From: Nageia nagi
Taxonomy: Eukaryota; Pinophyta
Assembly (NCBI GenBank): GCA_050084985.1
Contig: JBITNC010000001.1
Location: forward strand, 104,284,001-104,348,000
Length of the DNA stretch: 64,000 bases
Direction: 5' to 3'
The notes below the pieces were generated by a model. It did no database searches, was not told the origin of the DNA, and saw only the letters and a list, made by a program, of their open reading frames with translations. Below, piece by piece: positions 1 through 12,300 of this stretch; within the stretch, counting starts at the first letter, position 1, and every line of letters begins with the position of its first letter. The position numbers were made by a program, and so were the translations under genes.

Positions 1-424
1 ATAAGGAAAATACACCTTTACCTACGATGATCATCTCGTCCTACAAGGTAAGATTAATCCACATATTTGCAACACATTTCCATCAAGTAATTGATAATCA
101 TAGCAATTATTCTATATGCAACTACATGATTTACAATGGTTATAGGGTGTATCAACGATTTAATGCTAATCATTTCCTTCTTCTTACCCTTCTATTCCCA
201 TCACTAATTCACCGTTTATCCTTAAGGTCTTTGGATCACTTTCCATCTCAAGGTAACCTATTACCTACATCATGGGAGAAACCTCAAGGCTAACATCAAA
301 TTATTCTAATTAGTACATATTTCCTTATCAAATTCATCATCACCATAGCATTATTTCAAACATGATCCATCCAAATCCTCTACGGTATTCAAGGTCAAAT
401 AGTTTCATGAGGTGGGTCATGACA
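1..424 (-). repeat. Ty3/gypsy LTR fragment cut by window edge
   Basis: Read on the minus strand this begins TGTCATGACCCACCTC at its right edge and continues with the same sequence as the first ~430 bases of the LTRs at 44,411 and 53,512, including the shared stretch GGATGGATCATGTTTG. It is a third copy of the same LTR family with its U3 end facing right. The bases to its right (minus-strand upstream) lack the G-rich polypurine tract that precedes the 3' LTR at 53,512. It is therefore more likely a 5' LTR or a solo LTR whose remainder lies left of the window. An antisense open frame of 88 codons runs through it, but related frames in the other copies are explained by shared LTR ancestry. Confidence 0.85.
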
Positions 425-1170
425 TTAAATCAACCAAAATTCATCAGGCTAGATAAATTAGTACCAAAGCTAACTTGATTCAAGCACTGATTACCAATTT
501 GAGCTTATTCCACTAGTTTCTAGCTAATTATGTACACAACCCAAAGATAATATACATCCAAAGTATTTAATGAATTTGGCTAGAAGATAGCCTTATGCTT
601 TTTGAAATGCCATCACATTTCCAGAATGTTATGACATTTCTAGGAAGATCTAAAACAACACAACATTTCATCATATATTCTTTTATTATGATTCTTAGTA
701 GTAGTTTTTCTTCTTTTGTAACCATAACTCATCAATTACAAGCATACTCTAGGAGTAACTAATTCTATATGAACCTTTTAGATTCTAATTGTAATTTGAC
801 CTTTCATTTCTTCATATTTATAACATAGTTATTATCTTGAGTGTGTAGCTTGGTGTGAGAGACAAAGTGAAGTGTATTTGTTGTTATGATTTTCGATATG
901 GGTTCTTTAATATAACTCCATTCTATAATTTATATATCATATTTCCAATATTAATATATTCAATCCATTTTATTTACTACATTGATGTGTTGCTTTATTA
1001 TTGATTGAGATTTATGATATTATATTTTCTCCATGTTTAAATATTATTAAATGTATGTGCATTAAAATTTATTGAATCTATTTAGATTCTCATGTGATAT
1101 ATATAATTAAGTCATAATGAGAATTTTTATCCTAATATATGACTTCAATAAATAAGATATGTAATCTCTA
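425..1170. other. A+T-rich spacer, nothing recognised
   Basis: Sequence between the LTR fragment and the Copia-type 5' LTR. I see no coding frame, repeat or RNA gene. It is probably old flanking repeat sequence into which both elements inserted. Confidence 0.5.
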
Positions 1171-1175
1171 GTAAA
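1171..1175 (+). repeat. Left target-site duplication (GTAAA)
   Basis: The pentamer abutting the 5' LTR matches GTAAG at 42,759-42,763, after the 3' LTR, in four of five positions. The length is right for Copia integration. One match of this size could be chance, so it only supports the other evidence. Confidence 0.5.
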
Positions 1176-1524
1176 TGTTGAAAATTGAGCTTAGTTGGAA
1201 AATTAAAACATACATTTCATTTGGATTTTGGGCAGTTTTTAGTGTTTAATATTATGGTTATCTTTGATTGTATTTTTTTTGTTTATTCTCTATGCCACTT
1301 AGTGGGTTTTTTATTTGTAAATCCTTAGAAATATTGTAACAGTATTTAGTTATTTGTAGTAAGAATTTGGTTAATATTTCATGTAACAATCCTCAGAGTG
1401 ACAACTATCAAGTAGTACTTAGTTATTAGCCTTCCATGGAGCATCTTTCTATTATAGATCTATGACTATATATTTTTGTAATATCTCCATCAATAGAATA
1501 TGATAATATAGTTTACATTTCTCA
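1176..1524 (+). repeat. 5' LTR of the Copia-type element
   Basis: It begins TGTTGAAAATTGAGC and ends TTTCTCA. It aligns along its full length with 42,411-42,758. The best conserved core is TATGCCACTTAGTGGGTTT, with later shared stretches such as AACTATCAAGTAGT and ATGGAGCAT. The copies differ at very many positions (roughly one in five by eye), so the insertion is old. Confidence 0.85.
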
Positions 1525-1527
1525 TTA

Positions 1528-1539
1528 TGGCATCATAAC
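1528..1539 (+). other. Primer binding site, initiator Met tRNA type
   Basis: TGGCATCATAAC lies three bases after the 5' LTR. It matches the usual plant tRNA-iMet primer site TGGTATCAGAGC at nine of twelve positions. It fixes the orientation of the element as plus and marks this LTR as the 5' one. Confidence 0.65.
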
Positions 1540-1862
1540 TTGTAGAAATAGATGGGTTATAAGAGGTTATGGGTACTTTTCATAATTTTACAAAGTTTTG
1601 CAAAGTATGAACCCAAAGCATCATCCTTATTTTTGTAATTCTTAATGCTTGTAAGTGTGTGAGAGTGAGATCTTGAGAGCTCTATATATATCATAGTCTA
1701 GTATAGGCTATAGCATGAAAGTATGTAATTTGTGAAAGATTAATAATCTTATAAAGGTTATTGCAACATTATTTCAGAGCTGAGTTGAAATATTATGTTC
1801 TTATTTCAAAACCTTATATTTTGTTTCTCCAAAGCATAATTTAAATTTATTTTGATGTGAAT

Positions 1863-2345
1863 TCAGCTATAACAGGAAAACAGAAATCGAATTCCAGTCA
1901 CAGTACATACAGAAGAAATCCAGACCAAAAACACTCTTCTTATTCCTGAACCCACATACCCTCCAAGAGAATACAAATGCCCTTTAAATAGCCACACAAA
2001 AAAACAAAAAACCAAAATGAGTCGGATTGCGCCCAAAATTTGCATGCGCATCCTTCTTACACAAATTAAGCAGTATCTAAAATATCCACCCTTAACTAGA
2101 AGAAAAACGAGAGTTATTAAAGGCGCAACATGCAAAAAAAGCCTAAAAATCAGGAGTGCTCTTAAAAAAGCCTATTTTTCAGGCTTTAGACGGATGAATC
2201 AGGCCTTAAAAATATCATTTTTTGGGTATGGCAGTTCTAGCCACAGTTTAAATTTCGAAGCAAAACGACTTCCGGATCAAAAGTTACGGCCCCGGCAACG
2301 CATGCATCATATTTTCCATAAAAACTTGTCAAATTTAGTATAAGG
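1863..2345 (-). other. CpG-bearing insert, possible young LTR or promoter fragment
   Basis: This ~480-bp block has about a dozen CpG dinucleotides (for example in ACGGCCCCGGCAACGC and GCGCATGC), whereas the surrounding tens of kilobases are nearly CpG-free. On the minus strand it carries a TATA-like CTATTTAAAGG near 1,982-1,992, followed by G/T-rich leader-like sequence ending TTCCTGTTATAG, which resembles a U3-R-U5 or promoter-leader arrangement. The heptamers at its edges, AATTCAG on the left and AATTTAG on the right, could be a degraded duplication. Two overlapping open frames of 90-108 codons (1,863-2,135 minus; 2,017-2,343 plus) match no family I know and are probably incidental. I infer a later insertion into the leader of the Copia element, perhaps a solo LTR. 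Confidence 0.4.
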
Positions 2346-2374
2346 AGACTATTTGTGATTTTCTTATTATCATG

Positions 2375-3250
2375 TATGTAAATTTGGAAGTATCAAAATT
2401 CAATGGTGAAAATTATGAATTTTGGGTAATTAAGATGAGAATATTTTTATTGTGTAAAGGAATTTAGGATGCCATTCTTAATGGATATGATGAACCAAAT
2501 TGGATAAACCTTTAATAAGAGGAGAAAATTCTAAGAAAAGAGGAGAAACACCAAATTTCCTTTCCTTTATTAGAGATCAAAAAGAGTATGAAGGAGAATA
2601 CATTTCCACTCACTACAAGTTGTGGGATAGCTACAAGTGCATGGAAAATATTGCAAGATATTTTTAATCTTGTGTATAAAGAGTACATGAGCAAGGGGGA
2701 TTCTTATGAAGAGCAACACTATTTTGAATGCTTTTTTGAAAAAATTGCATGTAAGCTTTTGAGGAGACTTATGAAGTCTTAGATTATTTTTTATGTTGAG
2801 TTTGTTGCTAAAGGAAACAATGTTAATGAAGAAGAAGCAAGTATTATTTCTGGTTTAAATAGTGAAGGAAATGAAGCATAGCTTGTTAAGGATATGAGAA
2901 ATCTCATATTTCTATTATTCCATATTTATTTTATGATTATTACCTCACAAAGGAGGCACACAATGTTACTAAAATTGTTGATAGTCCTCTTCATATAGAG
3001 AATACATATGTTGGTGCTTATCTTAATAAAAAACATCAAAGAGTTATTTTTTGTCGATATTTATCTTAACAAGATCAATGAAATGGTTTTGATATTTATG
3101 ATAAGGTTGTACCTATTAAAAATTCTCTATAAGGGTAAATAAATATGAATATAATGAAGAATGTATCATAAAAAAGGCATCTAATGAAAAAATCTCATGG
3201 AAGAGGGAAAAGACCAAAATTTTGATGATGGAGCATATCCTCAAGGAGCC
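2375..3250 (+). pseudogene. gag: Copia gag remnant
   Basis: The reading frame from 2,384 gives SKFNGENYEFWVIKMRIF, the KFxGxNYxxWxxxM start typical of Copia-type Gag (UBN2 / Retrotran_gag_2 families), which forms the virus-like particle. It is followed by DAILNGYDEPNW and, after two stops, by a charged EKILRKEEKHQ stretch. Further on come SAWKILQDIF (matching the conserved SAKEAWxxLxxxY region) and EEQHYFECFFEKI. The frame is broken by several stops (after KGI, after INL, after LMKS) and fades beyond ~2,900. No CCHC zinc knuckle was found before the CACTA boundary. It lies ~0.85 kb after the primer site, longer than usual because of the CpG-bearing insert in the leader. Confidence 0.65.
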
Positions 3251-3540
3251 AACACTTCACCATGATTGATTGCTTATGTTGATTTGAAATTTGATCTCTT
3301 AAAAGGAAAATAGATGATCAATTCTTTAAAATAGAAAAAGATCAAGATGAAAACATACACTCATGGAATACTGTTACTATTTGGTTGTAGCCTACTTAGA
3401 TGAAGTGGAAGACCATTCAATTAGAATGGAATATTATTAATACCACTCATATGGAGTAGATCAAGATACAAATGAAAATCACTTCTAAATACTACTACAT
3501 TTGAAGGGTTTTGTGTCATTCTATGCATCACACCATAGTG
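3251..3540. other. Unassigned stretch between gag remnant and CACTA edge
   Basis: Many in-frame stops and no recognisable domain. It ends with CACACCATAGTG at 3,529-3,540, where GATGCAT-type repeats take over. The CACTA-like terminus may lie here, but I could not match it with a complementary terminus near 41.2 kb. Confidence 0.35.
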
Positions 3541-3599
3541 TACTTTTTTTCTTTTTTCTCATCTAGTTGATGTCTCACTTGATACTAAGGGTATTTTCA

Positions 3600-4020
3600 A
3601 CTAATGCATCAAGTTTGATGTTATCATATCTTGTGTTTAGTGCCAACCTATGCATATAGATTAAAAATATATTGTATCATGTGTAAATGTTTTATGCATT
3701 AGGTGAGGAGTCAAGTCCATGATGCATAAAACATTACATGATGAGTAATAATACTAATGTACTAAGGGTTAGGTGTAGCATCAAGCTTTAGACTCACAAA
3801 ATATCGATCTAAGAGTCATAAAAATGATGCATTTGGATTCATTTTTGGAGTCACATTTTAGACATTAAGAGAGGTATATAATGAGTCATTTAGCTAATGC
3901 ATTACGCATCAATTTTAGAGTGAAATGTTAGATGCAAAAAAGAGGCAAGTGACAAGTCATGTACCTGATGCATTAGGTGTTAGGTGTGGCATCATATTTT
4001 CATAATTTTAAATTGATATA
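3600..4020. repeat. Left subterminal GATGCAT-type repeats
   Basis: Short motifs built on TGATGCA, ATGCATTAGGTG and GGCATCA recur in both orientations (near 3,604, 3,690, 3,720, 3,775, 3,824, 3,896, 3,930, 3,967). Clusters of short direct and inverted motifs near each end bind the second protein (TNPA type) of CACTA elements. That function is inferred from family knowledge. Confidence 0.5.
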
Positions 4021-4029
4021 TTAATGCTT

Positions 4030-4430
4030 TCTACATTATGTATGACATTGACTTATGATGAAAAAAATGTTAATTTTTAGAAAAATTATATTTTTTTATT
4101 ATTACCAATTTTTTTTTTCATTCTTTTAATACAATCAAAATTCATTGAATGTAATATAGTACATTCAAAATAAATTCAATTTTTATTTTATTTTTTTAAT
4201 ACATTAATGCTAAATTAAATTGTAATACATTAAAAGTAAAAAAATTAAAATTTAAACATATAACCATTAAAAACATGCATAATAAAAATAAAACTTAAAA
4301 TAGTTAAAAATAAATAATATAACTGATTCATAATGAAATTAAAACTTTAACATATAACACATTAATAATAAGTAATATAAAAAATATTCATAATTTAAAA
4401 TAGTAAGGTTTCTCAATTATTAGGTGTATA
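4030..4430. other. A+T-rich spacer, nothing recognised
   Basis: Poly-A/T-rich low-complexity sequence (for example ATTTTTTTATTATTACC and AATTAAAATTTAAACAT) between the subterminal repeats and the minus-strand coding remnant. Confidence 0.5.
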
Positions 4431-4439
4431 CAATCTTAA

Positions 4440-6060
4440 TCAATTGAATATGTCTCATGAATAACACATTCATGCTAATGCCCCAAATCTATCAATCATT
4501 ATCATAACCATGCCTACTGTACTCATCATCTCTCTCCTCATCATCGACATCTATTTTGGTAATTTACCACCTCTTCAGATCACCCTCTTGTTCACCCTCA
4601 TGTCCACCCTCGGATCGATCCTCCTCATCTTGCAAAGAATAATCAACTAAATATTAGTAAATAAATAAAACTAAAATTTTTATACATCAATATCAAATAA
4701 TGTAATTAATTAAAAATAATTTAAATATTACTTATAATCTTGGATGCTATCTTCAAGACTAGTGCTTGAAAACCATTATGAAGGGTAAATTTCACTTCAT
4801 CTTTAGAAGGATATCTATCATATTTTTCATACTACAAAAATACATATTTAATTAAATAATATTTTAAATATAAACTATTCACTTATAAAACATTTAATAA
4901 ATAATTAAATATACTTACATATCTTTATTCAAACCCTAATTTTCTTAATTTTCCTAACTTATATGTATATGTCATGGATGATGTGCTATATCAGGCATGC
5001 ATGACTTTTTCAAACTACGATGGTTCAGTAATGGATTCTCTACTTGTTGCCTTCTCCTCCACTTTTTTTGTTAACCTCTTCCAAAAACTTTTGTCAACAT
5101 CAATAAGCATACCTCCTTTATGCTTATTTTTAGGAAGTTTTTTATTTTATTTCTGATCTTATCTATCCTACACTTTAAATTCTTTCCCATCTATTGTAAT
5201 GCCCATTTTGAATTCCATGGATCATCAAATTCCTTTTTAAGGATATCTATCACTCTATGTTTTTCTCTAAATCCATAATTTTTTAAGAAATAAATTAAAA
5301 AATTATGTAAAAAGTACTATTAATAATAATTTATATAAAAATTATATATATGCTTGGTTCAATTTACTTTTTCCACTCAAGGTTTATTATGAGATCAAAC
5401 AGATGGAAGGTGCATTTTTTGAGAGTATCATAAAAAAATCCCTAAAGAAAATTTAGCAATATTAGTAAAATAATATATTCCAAAATAAATATATAAATAT
5501 ATAATTTTTAATATCAATTCTTACCATTCTAATATTTAATAACAACACTATTTTCATCCACCTTAATCTCAATATCATTTGTGCCCTTGAATGTCATAAA
5601 TACAACCTACATCTTAACTGAATCTAGATCTATAATTACAACATTACTTAGATTATCTTTATTGAATGTAACAATTAATTAATAAAATGTAACTTCAATT
5701 GATTTTTTAAAATTAGCAAATTAAAATATGTAATCATCTAGTGATGAGCCTGTTGATGATGATTGAGAAACACTAGTAGTAGGCCCAAAAGGTCTAGTAC
5801 TTGAATGCCCAATGTCTATTTTTCTATTAATTTATCTATGTAGCTCACACTTATCCATCCATTATGTGGCCATTTTGTATAATTTGGCCACTATCTTACT
5901 CTATAAAAAATATTAAAAAATTAAAGTTAGTTATTATTTCGAAATGAATACTATTAAATAAAATATTAACAACTCACATTCGTAAATTAATACTTACTAA
6001 ACCTTTTTTTTGTTGTATTTGAAGGTGTTGAATTCTTTCCTCTGCTATCATCAACCATGA
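4440..6060 (-). pseudogene. CACTA second ORF (Transposase_24 / TNPA-like) remnant
   Basis: On the minus strand a start at ~6,057 reads MVDDSRGKNSTPSNTTKKR, a basic Ser/Thr-rich N-terminus. It is followed by a GHSSTRPFGPTTSVSQSSST linker (near 5,780). Past A+T-rich, probably intronic gaps comes FREKHRVIDILKKEFDDPW (near 5,230-5,270). Then NKHKGGMLIDVDKSFWKRLT (near 5,080-5,130) resembles the N-x-K-x(3)-GG-x-SF region of plant Transposase_24 proteins. The C-terminus is very acidic (EEDRSEGGHEGEQEGD, near 4,570-4,620). Many stops interrupt it. Family members are DNA-binding partners of TNP2 that recognise subterminal repeats, and its place beside the left repeats fits. The assignment rests on a short match plus context. 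Confidence 0.45.
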
Positions 6061-6380
6061 TTATCACTAAATAAAGATAAAACAAAAAATATTATTAGTA
6101 TAAAAAATTTAAAACTATTGAATTTGATAAATCTAACATGGTCTACCAATATTAAATTATAAAGGTTTCCATTAGGCCCCATTGCAATATGAATACGATG
6201 GAAGAATGTTAAGATGTTAAGTTTGTAAATGCAACTTGCTTTTGTTCTTTTAAGCTATGTCAGTCAGTTCTAATTGATAAGTCAATTTAGACTAGTATAT
6301 CTAAATAATAATATTGATAATTCAATAATTTGTAAAAAATAATATATTTTTCATGCTTTGTTATCTTTTTGAACATGAAT
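6061..6380. other. Spacer upstream of the minus-strand ORF
   Basis: A+T-rich sequence between the start of the minus-strand ORF and the telomere-like array. If the ORF was once expressed its promoter would lie here, but no clear TATA box was picked out. Confidence 0.35.
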
Positions 6381-9300
6381 CCTTAAATTGTAATGTTTAA
6401 CCCTAACTTAAAATCTTAATTCTTAATCCCAAACATAAACCCAAACCCTAACCTTAAACCCTAACCCCTAACCTAAACCTTTTAATGCTTACCCTTAACC
6501 ATAATCCTAACTATAACCCCTAAATCCTAACTATAATGATAACTTTAAACCTTAACCCTTAAACCCTAACCATAACCCTTAATTCCTAATGATATCCATT
6601 AAACCCTAACTCTTACTCTTAAATCCTAATCATAACCTTTAAACCCTAATTTTTAATTCAAATCCATACTCATAAAAATCTCACTTTAAACTCAAACATA
6701 AACTTCTAGCTCTTAAATCCTAACTTAAATCCTTAGACCATAACCCCTAACCTTAACCTAAACCTTTCCCTAACCCAAAACCCAATCCCTTAAACTTAAA
6801 CACATAAACTAAATTATATGTTTAAAATTTATAATTTAAACTTATAATAAATTATATGTTTAAAATTTAAATTTATAATAAATTATATGCTTAAAATTTA
6901 AAATTTAAATTTATAATAAATTATATGCTTCAAATTTAAAATTTAAATTTATAATAAATTATATGTTTGAAATTTAAAATTCAAATTTATGATAAATTAT
7001 ATAGTTAAAATTTAACATTTAAATTTAAATTTATATTGTACATTATTTCAAGATAATAATAAATTATATGTATAAAATTTAAAATTTTATTATAAATTAA
7101 ATTTTAATTTAATTTAAAATAAAATACTAGCTCCTAATTTTAACCCAAATCCTTAAACTCTAATTGCAACTCTTAAACCTAAACCCAAACCTCCAACCCC
7201 TAAATCTAAACCATATAAAACCTCTAAAATATTAATTTGTAACCCTAAAATCAAACTCAAACTCCTAACCCTTAAACCCTAACATTTAAGCTAAACCTTT
7301 AATGTTTACCTTTAACAATAACCTTCACTATAATGCTTAAATCCTAACCATAACCATAACATTAAACATTATAATCCTTAAACCCTTAACATAACCCTTC
7401 AATCCTTATCATATCCCTTAAATCCTAACCCTTACCCTTAAATTCTAACCATAACCCTTAAACCCTAATTTTAACATCAAATCCAAACATGTAAACCTTA
7501 ACCTTAAACTCAAAGCCAAAATCCTAATCATTAAATCTCAACATAAACCCTTAAATTGTAACCCTAACCCTAAGTTAAATCCTTAAACCCAAACCTAAAC
7601 CCATAACCCTTAAACCTAAATTCCTAACCTAAATTATATGTTTAAAATTTAAAACTTAAATTTATAATAAATTATATATTTAAAATTGAACAATTAAATT
7701 TAAAATTATATGATAAATTATTTTAAGATAATAATAAATTATATGTATAAAATTGAAAAGTATATTTTAAATTAAATTTGAAGTTAAGTTAAAATAAGAC
7801 CCTAACTCTTAACCCTAACCCAAACCCTTAAACCTTAATCCAAACCTTTAACCCTTAAATCCTACCCATATATAACAATTAAAATCTTAATTCTTGACCT
7901 TAAACATAAACCAAAACCCTTAACCCTTAAAACCTAACCCCTAAGCTTAACCTTTAACACTTACCCTTAATTATAACTCTCACTATAACCTTTCATCTTA
8001 ATCATAACTCTAACTACAACCTTTAATTTTAACCATAACTCTAATCATAACCATAAATTTAAACCTTAACCTTTAAACCCTAAGTTTCATAACATTTAAA
8101 TCCTAACCATATCCTTAAACCCTAACCCTTACCCTTAATTCTTAACCATAACCCTTAAACACTAATTTTTAACTAAAATCCAAACCCATAAAATGATAAC
8201 CTTGAATTCAAACTCCAATTCTTAACCCTTAAAACCTAACATAAACCCTTAAATCATAACCAATAACCCTAAACACTAACCAAAACTTCTAACCCTTAAA
8301 CCTAAACCCCTAACCTAAATTATATGCTTAAATTTTATAATACATTATATATTTAAAATTTAACATTTAAATTTAAAATTATATTATAATTTGAATTTTT
8401 ATTTAAGTTAAAATAAAACCTTAACTCCTAACCCTATATCAAAGCCTTAAAACCTAACCTAAACTCTTAAACCTTAACCCAATCCCCTAATGCCTAAATC
8501 CTAACTATATATAACCCCTAAAATCTAAATTTTTAACCCTAAATTCAAACCTAAACCCCGAACTCTTAAACCCTAACCCTTAACATAAACCTTTGATGTT
8601 TATCTAGAACCATAACCTTAACTTCAACCTGTAACTCCTAACCATAACCATAACTTTAAACCTTAACCATAACCCTTAAATTCTAATCATATCTCTTAAA
8701 CCTTAATCCTTACACTTAAATCCTAACCATAAACCTTAAGACCTAAGTTTCATCTTAAATTCAAACCCATAAACCCTAACCTTGAACTCAAATTGAAACT
8801 TTTAACCCTTAAATCCTAATACAAACCCTTAAAATGTAACCCTAATCCTAACCTAAACCTTTAAAATTTGACCCAAACATTGAATCATTTTACCGAAACC
8901 CCTAACCTAAATTATATATTTAAAATTTATAATTTAAATTTATAATAACTTTTATATTTAAAATTTAAAATTTAAATTTATAATAAATTATATGTTTAAA
9001 ATTAAACACTTGCATTTAAAATTATATTATAATTTTTTTTAAGATAAAATTAAATTATATGTGTAAAATTTAAAATTTAAATTTTAAAATTGTATTCTAA
9101 ATTAAATTGAAAGTTAAACTAAATTATAACTATAACTTCTAACCCTAACCCAAACCTTTAAACACTAACAATAACCTTTAAATTTTAACCTAAACACCTA
9201 ACCCCCAAATCCTAACCATATATAACCCTTAAAATTTTAAATCTTAACCCTAAACGTAAACCTAAACCCCTAACCTAAATGTTTAATGCCTATGTGTAAC

Positions 9301-12300
9301 CATAAGTCTAACTATAACCTATAAATCTCAACCATAACCCTAACTATAATCATAAATTGAAACCTTAACCCTTAAATATTAACCATATCCCTTAAATTCT
9401 AACCTTTACCTTTAAATCCTAACAATAACCCTTAAACCCTAATTTTAAAACCGAACACAAACCCATAAAATCTTATCTTTGAACTCAAACTCATACTCCT
9501 AACCCTTATATCCTAATATAAACCATCAAACCATAACCCCTAACCCTAACCTAAATACTTAAACCTTAATCCAAAACTTTAACCCTTAAACCAAAACACT
9601 TAACTTAAATTATATGTATAAAATTTATAATAAATTATATGTTTAAAATTTAGCATTTAAATTTAAATTTATGTTATCATTAATTAAATATAATAATAAA
9701 TTATATGTATAAAATTTAAAATTCTATTATAAATTAAATTTAAGTTAATTTAAAATAAAATCTTAAATCTCAACCTTAACCCAAATCCTTAAACCCTAAC
9801 CTAAAACCTTAAATCTTAATCCAAACCCTAACCCCTTAATCCTAAGCATATATAACCTTAAAAATATTAATTCTTAATCCTAAAATCAAACTCAAACCCC
9901 TAACCCTTAAACTCTAACCTTTAACATTTATGCTTAATAATAACCCTAACTATAATGCGTAAATCCTAAAAATAACCATAATTTTAAACTTTAACCCTTA
10001 AACCCTAACCATAACCCTTAAATTCTAATGATATCCATTAAACCCTAACCTATGCTATTAAATCTTAACCATAACCTTTAAACCTTAATTTTTAATTCAA
10101 ATCCACACCCATAAAAATCTAACTTTGAACTCAAACCTAAACTTCTAACCCTTAAGTCCTAACTTAAATCCTTAAACTATCACCCCTTACCTTAACCTAA
10201 ACCTTTCCGTAACCCAAAACCATAGCCCTTAAACCTAAACCCTTATACTAAATTATATATTTAAACTTTATAATTTTAATTTATAGTAACTTATATATTT
10301 AAAATTTAAATTTATAATAAATTATATGTTTAAAATTTAAAATTTAAATTTATGATAAATTATATATTTGAAATTTAACATTTAAATTTAAATTTATATT
10401 CTACATTATTTTAAGATAATAATAAATTATATGTATAAAATTTAAAATTGTATTATAAATAAAATTGAATTTAATTTAAAATAAAATCCTAGCTCCTAAT
10501 CTTAACCCAAATCCTTAACTCTAATAGAAACCCTTAAACCTTAACCTCTAACCTAAACCTTTAACGTTTCCTTTTAACAATAACCCTCATTATAACATTT
10601 AAATCTTAACTATAACCATAACATTAAACATTAATCCTTAAACCTTAAACATAACCCTTAAATCCCTACCATATCCCTTAAATCATAACCCTTACTCTTA
10701 ATTCCTAACCATAACCTTTAAACCTTAATTTTTATCTCAAATTCAAACATGTAAAACCCTAACCTTGAATTCAACACTAAAATCTTAATAATCAAATCTT
10801 AACAGAAACCTTTAAATTGTAACCCCTAACCCTAACTTAAATCCTTAAACCTAAACCCAAACCCATAACCCTTAAACCTAAATTATATATTTAAAATTTA
10901 TAATTTAAATCTAAAATAAATTATATGTTTAAAATTGAACAATTGAAATTAAAATTATATAATAAGCTATGTTAAGATAATAATAAATTATATGTATAAA
11001 ATTTAAAATTATATCCTAAATTAAACCTATGTATAAATTATAGAAATAAATTATATGTATAAAATTATGTTAAGTTAAAATAAAACTCTATCTTTTAACC
11101 TTAACTCAAACCCTTAAACCTTAACCCAAACCTCTAACCCTTAAATCCTAACCATATATTACCCTTAAAATCTTTATTCTTAACCTTAAACTTAAATCCA
11201 AACCCATATCCCTTAAACCTAAACCCTAATTATAACATTTAGTCCCAATCATAACCCTAACTATAACCTTTAATCCTAACCATTATTCTAACCATAACTA
11301 TAAATTTAAACCTTAACCTTGAAACCCTAAGTTCCATAACCCTTAAATCCTAACCATATCTTTTAAACCCTAACCTTAACCCTTAAATCTTAACCATAAC
11401 CTTAAACACTAATTTCTAACTAAAATCCAAGCCCATAAAATGATAACCTTGAACTCAAACTCAAATTCCTAGCCCTTAAAACCTAACATAAACCCTTAAA
11501 TCATAATGATTAACCTAACATTGACCATTAAATCATAACCAAAACTTCTAATCCTTAAACCTAAACTCGTAGCCTAAATTATATGTTTAAAATTTATAAT
11601 AAATTATATGTTTAAACTTTAACATTTAAATTTAAAATTATATTACAATTTAATTTTTTAGTTAGGTTAAAATAACACCCTAACTCTTAACCTTAAATCA
11701 AACCCTTAAAACCTAACCTAAACTCTTAAACCTTAACTCAAACCCTTAATGCCTAAATCCTAACCATATATAACCCTTAAAATCTGAATTCTTAAACCTA
11801 AATTCAAACCCAAACTGTTAACTCTTAAACCTTAACTTCTAACATAAAAATTTAATGTTTATCTGTAACCATAACCCTAGCTATAACCTCTAACTCCTAA
11901 CCATCACCTTAACCATAACCATAACTTTAAACCTTAACCATAACATTTAAATCTTAATCATATCTCTTAAACCCTAACCTTTACACTTAAATCCTAACTA
12001 TAACCCTTAAGACCTAAGTTTTAACTTAAATCTAAACCCATAAACCCTAACCTTGAACTCAAACTAAAACTTCTAACCCTTAAATCTTAATATAAACCCT
12101 TAAAATGTAACCCTAATCTTAACCTAAACCTTTAAACCTTAACCTAAACCCCTAACCCTTTTACCTAAACTCCTAACCTAAATTATATGTTTAAAATTTA
12201 ACATTTAAATTTAAATTTATATTATAAATTATTTTAAGATAAAAGTAAATTATAAGTATAAAATTTAAAATTTAAATTTCAAAATTATATTATAAATTAA

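Noticed and set aside
1525-1545. tRNA gene at the primer sites (also 48,751)
   Set aside because: Only the ~12-base complement of the tRNA 3' end is present; there is no cloverleaf.
4974-5156. Plus-strand open frame of 60 codons
   Set aside because: Shadow of the minus-strand CACTA second ORF, whose motif GGMLIDVDKSFWKRL lies on the other strand.
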